A stretch of 26,316 nucleotides of DNA from IMG/VR virus record IMGVR_UViG_3300040806_000036, positions 1 through 26,316 of that record. One strand, given 5' to 3'. Numbering within the stretch: the stretch's first letter is position 1; every line of letters starts with the position of its first letter. The position numbers and the translations under genes were made by a program. Of this stretch, positions 1 through 5,441 are shown one piece after another. Under the pieces are notes generated by a model. That model was given only the letters and a program-made list of their open reading frames with translations. It was not told the origin of the DNA and ran no database searches. The stretch is from a virus.

Positions 1-18
1 CTTATACAAATTACTCAT
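1..18 (-). CDS. 5' end of an unidentified gene, cut by the window edge
   Basis: Only six codons are inside the window (M-S-N-L-Y-K). The ATG at 18-16 is preceded by AAAGAGG with a six-base spacer, a good Shine-Dalgarno site, and it lies about 33 bases downstream of a consensus-like promoter. This makes a real gene start likely, although nothing can be said about the product. It opens a separate transcription unit after the late-gene terminator, so an early or middle phage gene is a reasonable guess. Confidence 0.6.
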
Positions 19-50
19 CTTTAACCTCTTTGTGTTGACCTTGAAATATG

Positions 51-79
51 AATATAGCTTACACAGTCAGATCATGCAA
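51..79 (-). promoter_or_regulatory. Sigma70-type promoter for the leftward gene starting at 18
   Basis: On the minus strand the -35 box TTGCAT (79-74) and the -10 box TATATT (56-51) are separated by exactly 17 bases. Transcription would begin near position 44 and give a leader of about 25 bases ending in the Shine-Dalgarno and ATG at 18. It starts only a few bases after the T tract of the upstream terminator, so it resets transcription for the next block. It would be read by the host RNA polymerase. Confidence 0.75.
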
Positions 80-84
80 GCATT

Positions 85-131
85 AAAAAACCCCTGACTC
101 CGGTAAAGATGAGGAAACCGAAGCAGAGGTT
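85..131 (-). terminator. Rho-independent terminator closing the late operon
   Basis: Read on the minus strand, CCTCTG-CTTCGG (129-118) pairs with CCGGAG (103-98) and CAGGGG (96-91), with one bulged T at 97 and two G-T pairs. This gives a stem of about 12 pairs, extended by A-T pairs at 130-131 if the T tract joins. The loop is 14 bases (117-104). Six T residues follow immediately (90-85). It lies about 30 bases beyond the last late gene. Confidence 0.8.
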
Positions 132-162
132 GGTATAGCCGAAATGGTCAGTAACGGCGCGG

Positions 163-402
163 CTATGATCTCACAGACTTCTTGCCTTTACATCCCCAAG
201 CCTTACGTCTTGCACGAAGTTTTGGTGACATAGTGCCGTCTTTACTCTTCTGTCCTGAGCTACGCGCACAGTAGGCATCGCCACGCTTTGTACCTTTAGC
301 AGATGTACGTTTATGTGTACGTCCTTCACTGTCTTTGTACGTTGTGCCGTTAGCGTATTTACGGTCAGCAGACACCTTCTTCTTGGTGGTCTTCTTAGCC
401 AT
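163..402 (-). CDS. Small basic protein, 79 aa, last gene of the late operon
   Basis: A 79-residue, strongly Lys/Arg-rich protein with two cysteines (in DAYCARS and KAWGCKG). The core KRTSAKGTKRGDAYC is a motif I associate with small conserved phage proteins of unknown role. Its ATG shares one base with the stop of the gene before it (TAATG), so coupled translation is likely. No membrane segment or signal peptide is visible. It is followed by the operon terminator. The charge suggests nucleic-acid binding or a minor virion component, but this is inference only. Confidence 0.75.
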   Translation of the reverse strand: MAKKTTKKKVSADRKYANGTTYKDSEGRTHKRTSAKGTKRGDAYCARSSGQKSKDGTMSPKLRARRKAWGCKGKKSVRS

Positions 403-551
403 TACTTTTTCTTCTTAGCCGTCTTAGCAGACTGTTTGAATGCTTTAGCCGTTGGTGCGCCCTTACTGCCTGCCTTACGCATCTTTTCACCGCTACCGGC
501 TTTGATGCGCTTTCGCTTGGCGTGAATGTTTGCGTAAAGACCCTTAGCCAT
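402..551 (-). CDS. DUF6321-like small Lys-rich protein, 49 aa
   Basis: A short gene joined to both neighbours by one-base TAATG overlaps at 551 and 402. The 49-residue product begins MAKGLYANIHAKRKRIKAG and continues with GSGEKMRKAGSKGAPTAKAF. This closely matches the pattern of DUF6321, a family of tiny phage proteins of unknown function (recognised from memory, not searched). It ends in a run of lysines. The conserved GEKMR and GAPTA segments and the perfect junctions on both sides make it convincing despite its size. A DNA-binding or virion-associated role is possible but unproven. Confidence 0.8.
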   Translation of the reverse strand: MAKGLYANIHAKRKRIKAGSGEKMRKAGSKGAPTAKAFKQSAKTAKKKK

Positions 552-742
552 TATTTTTTGCCGTTAGGTGCAAACTCGTTCATCAAGCAGCGACCTGCAC
601 GTTTACATGAAGAAGGATTAGGGCATGACGCACAGGTATCAAACTCTGCATCCATCTCAAAACCACCGTATGCTTCGTTACGGTCGCCTGCTGTTGGCTT
701 GTAGTTTTGTTTGATGATTTTAGTTGTGGTCTTTTTAGCCAT
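551..742 (-). CDS. Small four-cysteine protein, 63 aa
   Basis: A 63-residue protein with a Lys-rich N-terminus (MAKKTTTKIIKQNYKP) and a compact cysteine cluster spaced C-x2-C-x5-C-x5-C in its second half, within the segment CASCPNPSSCKRAGRC. Such spacing could hold a zinc ion or an iron-sulfur cluster, but I do not recognise a named family. It begins on a TAATG overlap with the 43-aa gene and ends on a TAATG overlap with the DUF6321-like gene, so the three are probably co-translated. Confidence 0.75.
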   Translation of the reverse strand: MAKKTTTKIIKQNYKPTAGDRNEAYGGFEMDAEFDTCASCPNPSSCKRAGRCLMNEFAPNGKK

Positions 743-873
743 TACTTTTTTCCTTTCGGCTTATAGCCTGATGCGTAGATTGCCTTGCCCTGCCGCTCGG
801 CAGCAGCTTTAGTTTTGTAAACCTTACCAGATTTACCCCACTTGTAACCGCCCTTAACCTTGTGAACTGGCAT
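742..873 (-). CDS. Small basic protein, 43 aa
   Basis: A 43-residue protein beginning MPVHKVKGGYKWGKSGKVY and ending KAIYASGYKPKGKK. Tiny proteins of this pattern (Lys/Gly/Tyr-rich, with GYKWGKSGKVY followed by an AIYASGY tail) are familiar from phages of many hosts; their function is unknown. Its start lies 20 bases inside the end of the M15 peptidase gene and its stop overlaps the next ATG by one base. No signal peptide or membrane segment is visible. Confidence 0.75.
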   Translation of the reverse strand: MPVHKVKGGYKWGKSGKVYKTKAAAERQGKAIYASGYKPKGKK

Positions 874-1396
874 ATTTACCATCCCATCGCTTTTTCAAGC
901 CGTTATCAATATGAACGTGCCGCTCGTACAAACCGACCCCACCATCAAAGTCGTGTAGGTACTGAGCAACCTTTGCCGGACTAACGCCCCTTACTACAAA
1001 GTCGATTGCCTGCCCTGTTGTATGCAGGCTTCCATCCACACCACCGACCTCTTGGTTGCGTTTGTCACAGCGGAACCCACTCGTGACCACCACATCGCGT
1101 TGGAAGTTGTCTTGTATTCTGTCGAGCATGGTAACAAGTCTTGGGGTATACATCACTTCCCCACAACCACACCGACAAGTAAAATCCGATACCTTGAAAT
1201 TCTTGCCGACCTTTATGTCAAGCATCTCAAAGTTGTCACCTTTTGTTTGCATATTATGACCCCCGATTGGTATGCAAATAGGAACTGAGTTTAATGAGCA
1301 ATCGTCATCGCTATTCACGGGCGAGCCTACCCAATCCTGTATCGTTGAGCATCCTTGCAGCAATAACATTACTGCTATTGGAATGGCTCGTAACAC
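854..1396 (-). CDS. M15-family peptidoglycan peptidase (endolysin) with lipoprotein signal
   Basis: A 180-residue zinc peptidase of the M15 family, expected to cut peptide bonds in peptidoglycan at lysis. Residues 56-175 form the catalytic domain: H125-x6-D132 in LHTTGQAID, then E158-R-H160-V-H162-I-D in YERHVHID, which is the usual zinc and catalytic set. I chose GTG at 1396 because it overlaps the TAG of the gene before it by one base and follows AGGA by 8 bases. The frame is open to 1450, but that would bury the signal. With this start the protein opens with a short hydrophobic stretch and the lipobox LLQGC (Cys16) followed by Ser17, which favours sorting to the outer membrane. C74, C76 and C78 (in CRCGCG) are also present. 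Confidence 0.85.
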   Translation of the reverse strand: MLRAIPIAVMLLLQGCSTIQDWVGSPVNSDDDCSLNSVPICIPIGGHNMQTKGDNFEMLDIKVGKNFKVSDFTCRCGCGEVMYTPRLVTMLDRIQDNFQRDVVVTSGFRCDKRNQEVGGVDGSLHTTGQAIDFVVRGVSPAKVAQYLHDFDGGVGLYERHVHIDNGLKKRWDGKYASSQG

Positions 1397-1848
1397 TATG
1401 ATTTTCCTAGATAAAATGATCCTGCTGCAAGTATGGATGTCTTGAGCCACTCGAAATGAACAATAGCATTTTCTAAGCGAACAAACTCAGTCGTTGTTCC
1501 GGTAGTGTCGATCAGCCCCAAGAAGTTAAATCCAGTTTCCTTCTCAATAGGAATAACAATATCGAGTCCAGTCAATGATCCTGTCATTGCCCATACACCA
1601 AGACCTATCATCGACAACACAAAGATTCTTCGCGTCATTTTCGCAAACGGATCGTTACCCACACGAGCCGCAGCAGCGTCAGCAGCTTTGGTTGCTCGCA
1701 TTGAGTCAGCATCGGCTTGTTCGGTCTTAGCCTTCATCGCCTCGATCATTAGCTTCTGCTGTTCGCGCTTAGCTTCAGCAGCCTTATCCATCATTTTAAA
1801 AACGTGTCCGAGGACAGCTCCACCGCCCATCGCCGCCAATTCCATCAT
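1396..1848 (-). CDS. Membrane protein with helical N-terminus, holin candidate, 150 aa
   Basis: A 150-residue protein with a charged, probably coiled-coil region at about residues 18-62 (rich in Ala, Lys, Glu), a hydrophobic segment at about 74-98 (starting IFVLSMIGLGVWAM) and a second near the C-terminus (about 134-148). This layout resembles phage holin or holin-like proteins such as the GTA_holin_3TM group, but the match is one of shape, not a clear motif. It starts ATG-ATG with a four-base overlap on the EF-hand gene, and its stop overlaps the GTG of the M15 peptidase. The position directly ahead of the endolysin supports a lysis role. Confidence 0.7.
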   Translation of the reverse strand: MMELAAMGGGAVLGHVFKMMDKAAEAKREQQKLMIEAMKAKTEQADADSMRATKAADAAAARVGNDPFAKMTRRIFVLSMIGLGVWAMTGSLTGLDIVIPIEKETGFNFLGLIDTTGTTTEFVRLENAIVHFEWLKTSILAAGSFYLGKS

Positions 1849-2159
1849 TTCTGATCACCTTTTTTCATAGAAGAAAAGCCAAAGTACGAGGCAACGATTG
1901 CCGCGATACTAACGTAATAAATATTGCTCATCTGAGCTAAGAGGTCACTAGCTCGTACAAGACCCAAAGACTCAGTAGCCACAACAGAAAAAGGAAACAA
2001 GAGCATACCGCTGAGAGAAAACCACGACATGGTTCGCATCGCGTCACGTCTTGCGTCTTCGTCTTCCATTTCTCGTCTGAGCTTTTCAATGTAAATCTCG
2101 TGTTCAGCTTCAGTAACGATGCCGTCACCGTCTAAATCTGCCTTGCCTAAATCACTCAT
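1845..2159 (-). CDS. EF-hand membrane protein, 104 aa
   Basis: A 104-residue protein whose N-terminus holds a single canonical EF-hand loop, D8-L-D10-G-D12-G-I14-V-T16-E-A-E19, expected to bind calcium. A charged helix follows (about 20-42), then two hydrophobic segments at about 45-68 and 80-98. The EF-hand should face the cytoplasm if the N-terminus stays inside. It lies between a coiled-coil membrane protein and the holin candidate, overlapping the latter by four bases. The function is not known; a calcium-sensitive lysis or membrane protein is speculation. Confidence 0.75.
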   Translation of the reverse strand: MSDLGKADLDGDGIVTEAEHEIYIEKLRREMEDEDARRDAMRTMSWFSLSGMLLFPFSVVATESLGLVRASDLLAQMSNIYYVSIAAIVASYFGFSSMKKGDQK

Positions 2160-2160
2160 G

Positions 2161-2595
2161 CTAATTTGCCAATGGATTATCTAGTGCCTTCTGGATGCGC
2201 TCTTCAAGCTCGGCTTTTGTTTCCTCAACCTTGCCTTCAAACTTGTCCATCTTGCCTTCAAAATAAACGACCTTATCGTTCACCCGTTTTTCAATATCAT
2301 AGGTTAACTGCTTGTTATCGCGTAAGTTTCCTTCGATTGATTGTAGCAGCTTTTCCTGATTATCAATCTTATGATCGATCAACTCCATTCTTTGCTCGAA
2401 CGCGCCAATATCGAGGGATGCGATTTCCTCGATCCTTTGGTACATAACGAAACCACCATAAAGACTACCAACAATGGTGCTAACAAGACCGAGAGCAAGC
2501 CCAAGCTGAGTAGGAGTAAAGCGTAAGCCAAGAATGCTGAGGCGTTTGTCAGCCAAGCCTTCAATATCGTCAAGTTTTTCACCTAAATCTGCCAT
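2161..2595 (-). CDS. Membrane-anchored coiled-coil protein, 144 aa
   Basis: A 144-residue protein with a cytoplasm-like N-terminus, one hydrophobic segment at about residues 26-51 (PTQLGLALGLVSTIVGSLYG) and a long charged, heptad-like helix from about 60 to 140. The layout resembles an inner-membrane spanin (Rz-like) or a holin accessory protein, but no diagnostic motif is visible. Its ATG overlaps the stop of the 143-aa exported protein by one base (TGATG). It sits in the lysis block, one base before the EF-hand gene. Confidence 0.7.
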   Translation of the reverse strand: MADLGEKLDDIEGLADKRLSILGLRFTPTQLGLALGLVSTIVGSLYGGFVMYQRIEEIASLDIGAFEQRMELIDHKIDNQEKLLQSIEGNLRDNKQLTYDIEKRVNDKVVYFEGKMDKFEGKVEETKAELEERIQKALDNPLAN

Positions 2596-3026
2596 CAGTT
2601 ATCAAACCCTTTCTGAAGCTTACGCAGATTATTCAGCTCCTGTTGCAGCTTTTCTAGCTCAAGACGCTTACGTTGCAACTCAAGGTTATACAAAGATGTG
2701 CAATCAAGCCTACGCTTTGGAGCATCCAGTGGAATGATGATGCGGGCGTACAAACCCAAATCTTTGGTCTGTGGGTTCATTGGGTCTTCTGACTCGAACG
2801 GGCTAACTGCGTTATTCACGATACCTGTCACGCCTAGCTCTAGGTTAGTCGCCCCACCGATAGCCGACTGACACTCCATATCGCCTGCACGAACGCGATC
2901 TGAGCCATAGCTTTGTCCCATGCTAGGTAACTGCATATTCAGCGAGCTGTTATCAGCAATCGCTTTAGCCGATCCGATAATGATCAGCAGATACCACCCA
3001 ACAATGATTAACGTATTTTTGAGCAT
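2595..3026 (-). CDS. Exported protein with C-terminal coiled coil, 143 aa
   Basis: A 143-residue protein with a typical Sec signal (hydrophobic core TLIIVGWYLLIIIGSAKA) and likely cleavage after AKA near residue 22. The mature part has a beta-rich centre containing LGLYARIIIPLDAPKRRLDC and ends in a Leu/Lys/Glu-rich helix (about 110-140). Two cysteines (about 52 and 109) could form a disulfide. I do not recognise the family. The gene overlaps the end of the 124-aa exported gene by 19 bases, so the two are probably translated together. A spanin-like role is conceivable because of the coiled coil. Confidence 0.7.
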   Translation of the reverse strand: MLKNTLIIVGWYLLIIIGSAKAIADNSSLNMQLPSMGQSYGSDRVRAGDMECQSAIGGATNLELGVTGIVNNAVSPFESEDPMNPQTKDLGLYARIIIPLDAPKRRLDCTSLYNLELQRKRLELEKLQQELNNLRKLQKGFDN

Positions 3027-3382
3027 ATCTTTGAGGATAGCAGCGTGACTGTCCCTTCACCTTTTAGCTTAGACCGTGAACAAATGTATTGTGCGCGAGG
3101 CACATCGTCAGAGTTAATGTAAATGTCAAATTTCAGGCGTTGCAGGTATTTGACGTGGGCTATCTTGTACTGGCTCACAAACGGCACTGGATCGCCTTTC
3201 TTGTCCGTTACGGATATTTCGTAATACTCAACGTCCTGTCGTTTGTTAAGGATCGTCATTTGCGTCTTTACGACACCCTGAACGTGCGACACATACCACT
3301 CAGGATATGTCGGGGTCATCTCATGTGCTACAACAGATGTAGCGATTGCTACAAGAAATGTAGCGACTATTGCGCGATACAT
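3008..3382 (-). CDS. Small exported protein, chaperone-like Ig domain possible, 124 aa
   Basis: A 124-residue protein with a Sec signal (IVATFLVAIATSVVA, cleavage near AHE at about 19-20). The mature part is beta-rich: TQMTILNKRQDVEYYEISVT then GDPVPF, then a basic strand region and YICSRSK. The order of strands and the GxPVPF turn resemble the first Ig-like domain of PapD-type pilus chaperones, but a second domain is absent, so this is a suggestion rather than an assignment. Two cysteines near the C-terminus (in YICSRS and KICSKI) may pair. It overlaps the end of the pilin-like gene by 16 bases. Confidence 0.65.
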   Translation of the reverse strand: MYRAIVATFLVAIATSVVAHEMTPTYPEWYVSHVQGVVKTQMTILNKRQDVEYYEISVTDKKGDPVPFVSQYKIAHVKYLQRLKFDIYINSDDVPRAQYICSRSKLKGEGTVTLLSSKICSKIR

Positions 3383-3864
3383 TCCGCTTCAACCACCGCA
3401 CGGTAAGTACCCGATGGGAAGGCGCGATTGCCGCCGTTAGTTGCCTCAGACTCCACCTTGAACCAAGTCGATCCAGTAGCCGTCAACGCATACTCGCGTG
3501 TCTGGTCATAGGTGATCGAGTCAGTCTGGTAGTCAGCCATTGCCACATCACCAACAGACGACACATCAACAGACCCCGTAAAGGTCACTGTGTCATTCAA
3601 GTTTGGGCTTTGCGAGAAGCTAGTCGGGTAAGTGATTCGAGCGTTGTAAGCATCTGCTAACGACACGTCATAACGCACGATAGGCAGAACGCCGCCATCA
3701 GCAGGAGCAGTTGATAGGGTATAGGCATTTGGGTTTCCGTAGACACCGGCAGTGTCAGTTTGAATGATACAGCGCGATTCAACCGTGCCGGTAATTGGCA
3801 CCTCTATAGCTATGGCACTGCCAGAAAGCAGACACATTGCCGTCATTATTTTGACACTATTCAT
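3367..3864 (-). CDS. Exported beta-rich protein, pilin/spore-coat-U-like, 165 aa
   Basis: A 165-residue protein with a Sec signal (residues 1-20, ending SAIA-IE) and a beta-rich mature part. Only two mature cysteines are present, C32 (VESRC) near the start and C162 (VEAEC) at the end, and a late FPSGTYRAVVEAE strand resembles the last strand of fimbrial or spore-coat-U-like subunits. It has a strong Shine-Dalgarno (AGGAG, six-base spacer). The possible chaperone gene directly follows with overlap. The pilin-like call is by fold pattern only; it could instead be an unrelated periplasmic jelly-roll protein. Confidence 0.65.
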   Translation of the reverse strand: MNSVKIMTAMCLLSGSAIAIEVPITGTVESRCIIQTDTAGVYGNPNAYTLSTAPADGGVLPIVRYDVSLADAYNARITYPTSFSQSPNLNDTVTFTGSVDVSSVGDVAMADYQTDSITYDQTREYALTATGSTWFKVESEATNGGNRAFPSGTYRAVVEAECIAQ

Positions 3865-3866
3865 GG

Positions 3867-4724
3867 TTATCTCCTATATTGTTGATCAACCATCTGTTTG
3901 TGAAGCACCTGCTGTGCCAAGTTTCTAAACGCTCGTCTATTATCCGGTATATTTTTGTCTTGTAAAACAACGGTTTCCTGATATTTTCCGCCCTGTAACA
4001 CGGCTGCATAATATCCGTTGAGGTTAGTAGCAGTGTTCATTGCCTTTAGCAGCGCGTTCTGTGACATACCAAAACCTAGCGTCAAAGCGTTCTCAGAAGC
4101 CGCCAGAGCTGTTTCTAGGCGTTCTTTGTCCTCATCCTCGTCCTTGTATACCTTTTCCTCGTTATCGTCCTCTATCAGGCTTAAATCGGTTGGTTCTAGC
4201 GATTGTTGGACGTAACTGTCACTAAGGGCATCGTAAACATCGTAGACAGGAAGCTCGGGGATTTCTTGTTGCTGCACGACATTAAGGTCGCGGCGGAAAG
4301 TGTACACAACAGTAGGATTCTCAATCGCACCTATTCCCACCTCAGCAATGCTTCCCTCGCCCCAGTTTCCCAACGGACTATATGGCACTGGCACGAATCG
4401 GGTGAGAGTCGTACCACTTTTACCCGACCAATCATCTGTCGACCGGAATATAAATCCATTTCCATCGGCAGCTTCATTCTGGATACTGACGGTATAGGGA
4501 TCGGCTCGATCTTTGACGGCTGTGTACTGGTAGATGACTCCGTTGATGTCAACTCCTTGAACTGTAGGTACAGAAAATAGAGAGCTAGACATCCCCCAAG
4601 AGCTACCCCCAGAAGCAGCGTTACTACTGTATCCAAACTCATAATCAGAATAAGAGGGCTGCGCCAAACACGCCGCCGATAATGCCAAGAGCTTGGTTAC
4701 GTTTTTCTTCAGCCGTAGGTTCAT
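3867..4724 (-). CDS. Exported protein of unknown function, 285 aa
   Basis: A 285-residue protein with a basic N-terminus and Sec signal (LLALSAACLAQPSYS, cleavage near residue 26). It has a beta-rich first half (GVIYQYTAV, NPTVVYTF), an acidic linker (DDNEEKVYKDEDEDKERLE at about 186-205) and a helical C-terminus. The start lies 80 bases inside the gene before it but has an excellent Shine-Dalgarno, GAGGGAG with a six to seven base spacer, which supports the long overlap. I do not recognise the family. It is the largest member of the exported-protein block and likely acts in the periplasm. Confidence 0.7.
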   Translation of the reverse strand: MNLRLKKNVTKLLALSAACLAQPSYSDYEFGYSSNAASGGSSWGMSSSLFSVPTVQGVDINGVIYQYTAVKDRADPYTVSIQNEAADGNGFIFRSTDDWSGKSGTTLTRFVPVPYSPLGNWGEGSIAEVGIGAIENPTVVYTFRRDLNVVQQQEIPELPVYDVYDALSDSYVQQSLEPTDLSLIEDDNEEKVYKDEDEDKERLETALAASENALTLGFGMSQNALLKAMNTATNLNGYYAAVLQGGKYQETVVLQDKNIPDNRRAFRNLAQQVLHKQMVDQQYRR

Positions 4725-5223
4725 CTACTTCTCCCTCTACTGGTTGCTTGCTTTCATGGACTTGCCAAGCTGCTTTTGCTGCATCACCAATAAGACCGTC
4801 ATACGGACAGGGTGTGCCTGCGTTCATCATGGCATCAAAGACCTTTTTGTCTTGGCACATGACACTAACTGCGGCGACTTTCATGCCCATGTCGTACAGC
4901 GTTTTGGCGTTCTTTAGTCGAATACAGTTTTCTTCGGTAAAGGTTGACCCAATCGAGATGCCGAGAATTTGGGTCTGCACCGCGCCAGTTGCACCAATAG
5001 TGCATAAGTCCGAATTATTCCCACTGGAAAACTGAGGCGCGATGGCAGATGGGGGTGGTGATTTGACTGTGGTGGTCTGGCTTCCGTTAGTGGTAACGGT
5101 TGATGTGGATTCCGTAACGATAGGTTCAGCTATTGCCTGCTCAGCGACTGTGATTAAAGCAACGATTGCACCACCTGTTAGCAGCGATACAACAAAGTAT
5201 AAGATTCTGTCGACCCAAGACAT
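4645..5223 (-). CDS. Membrane or exported protein of a marine-phage-type family, 192 aa
   Basis: A 192-residue protein with a hydrophobic N-terminal segment (about 7-32, an uncleaved anchor or a signal), a Ser/Thr-rich stretch, then a compact region with CTIGATGAVQTQI, LKNAKTLYDMGMKVAAVSVM and GTPCPYDGLIGD, and a hydrophobic C-terminus (about 177-192). The TLYDMGMKVAAV and TPCPYDG motifs are ones I recall from unannotated marine phage proteins, usually near lysis or structural genes. Four cysteines in the central region may form disulfides in the periplasm. No function can be assigned. The 285-aa gene begins inside its end. Confidence 0.7.
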   Translation of the reverse strand: MSWVDRILYFVVSLLTGGAIVALITVAEQAIAEPIVTESTSTVTTNGSQTTTVKSPPPSAIAPQFSSGNNSDLCTIGATGAVQTQILGISIGSTFTEENCIRLKNAKTLYDMGMKVAAVSVMCQDKKVFDAMMNAGTPCPYDGLIGDAAKAAWQVHESKQPVEGEVDEPTAEEKRNQALGIIGGVFGAALLF

Positions 5224-5225
5224 GA

Positions 5226-5441
5226 CTACTTCATGGTAAACCAGTGCGCGATAAATCCTGCAATACCGCCAATGAATGACACAACAGCCATACCTGCGAA
5301 CATACCACCCTTAGACTTGTTGGCTAGCGCAAGCAGCTCTTCCATCTGGGTTTCCATCTTGTTGATGGTCTTCTCCATATTCTGAACTTTTTGCCACATG
5401 ACCCCGTATTTAACCGGATCAATCTCGCCTTCAATCTTCAT
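5226..5441 (-). CDS. Holin-like or XhlA-like membrane protein, 71 aa
   Basis: A 71-residue protein with an N-terminal helix of heptad character (about 10-43, MWQKVQNMEKTINKMETQME) and one transmembrane segment near the C-terminus (about 47-68, FAGMAVVSFIGGIAGFIAHW). This coiled-coil plus single C-terminal membrane helix is the plan of XhlA-like holin partners and of small marine podovirus proteins. It starts on a TGATG overlap with the 97-aa gene. It is a plausible holin or holin accessory, but the block holds other candidates. Confidence 0.75.
   Translation of the reverse strand: MKIEGEIDPVKYGVMWQKVQNMEKTINKMETQMEELLALANKSKGGMFAGMAVVSFIGGIAGFIAHWFTMK

Noticed and set aside
1397-1450. Upstream GTG start at 1450 for the M15 peptidase
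   Set aside because: It would bury the lipoprotein signal inside the protein and overlap the previous gene by 55 bases. GTG 1396 has the Shine-Dalgarno and the one-base TAGTG overlap.
1505-1870. Plus-strand 121-codon open frame
   Set aside because: A shadow of the Ala-rich 150-aa membrane protein on the opposite strand, with low-complexity Ala/Ser composition.
4203-4580. Plus-strand 125-codon open frame
   Set aside because: It lies wholly opposite the 285-aa exported gene, has no recognisable motif, and no other plus-strand gene is supported in the window.
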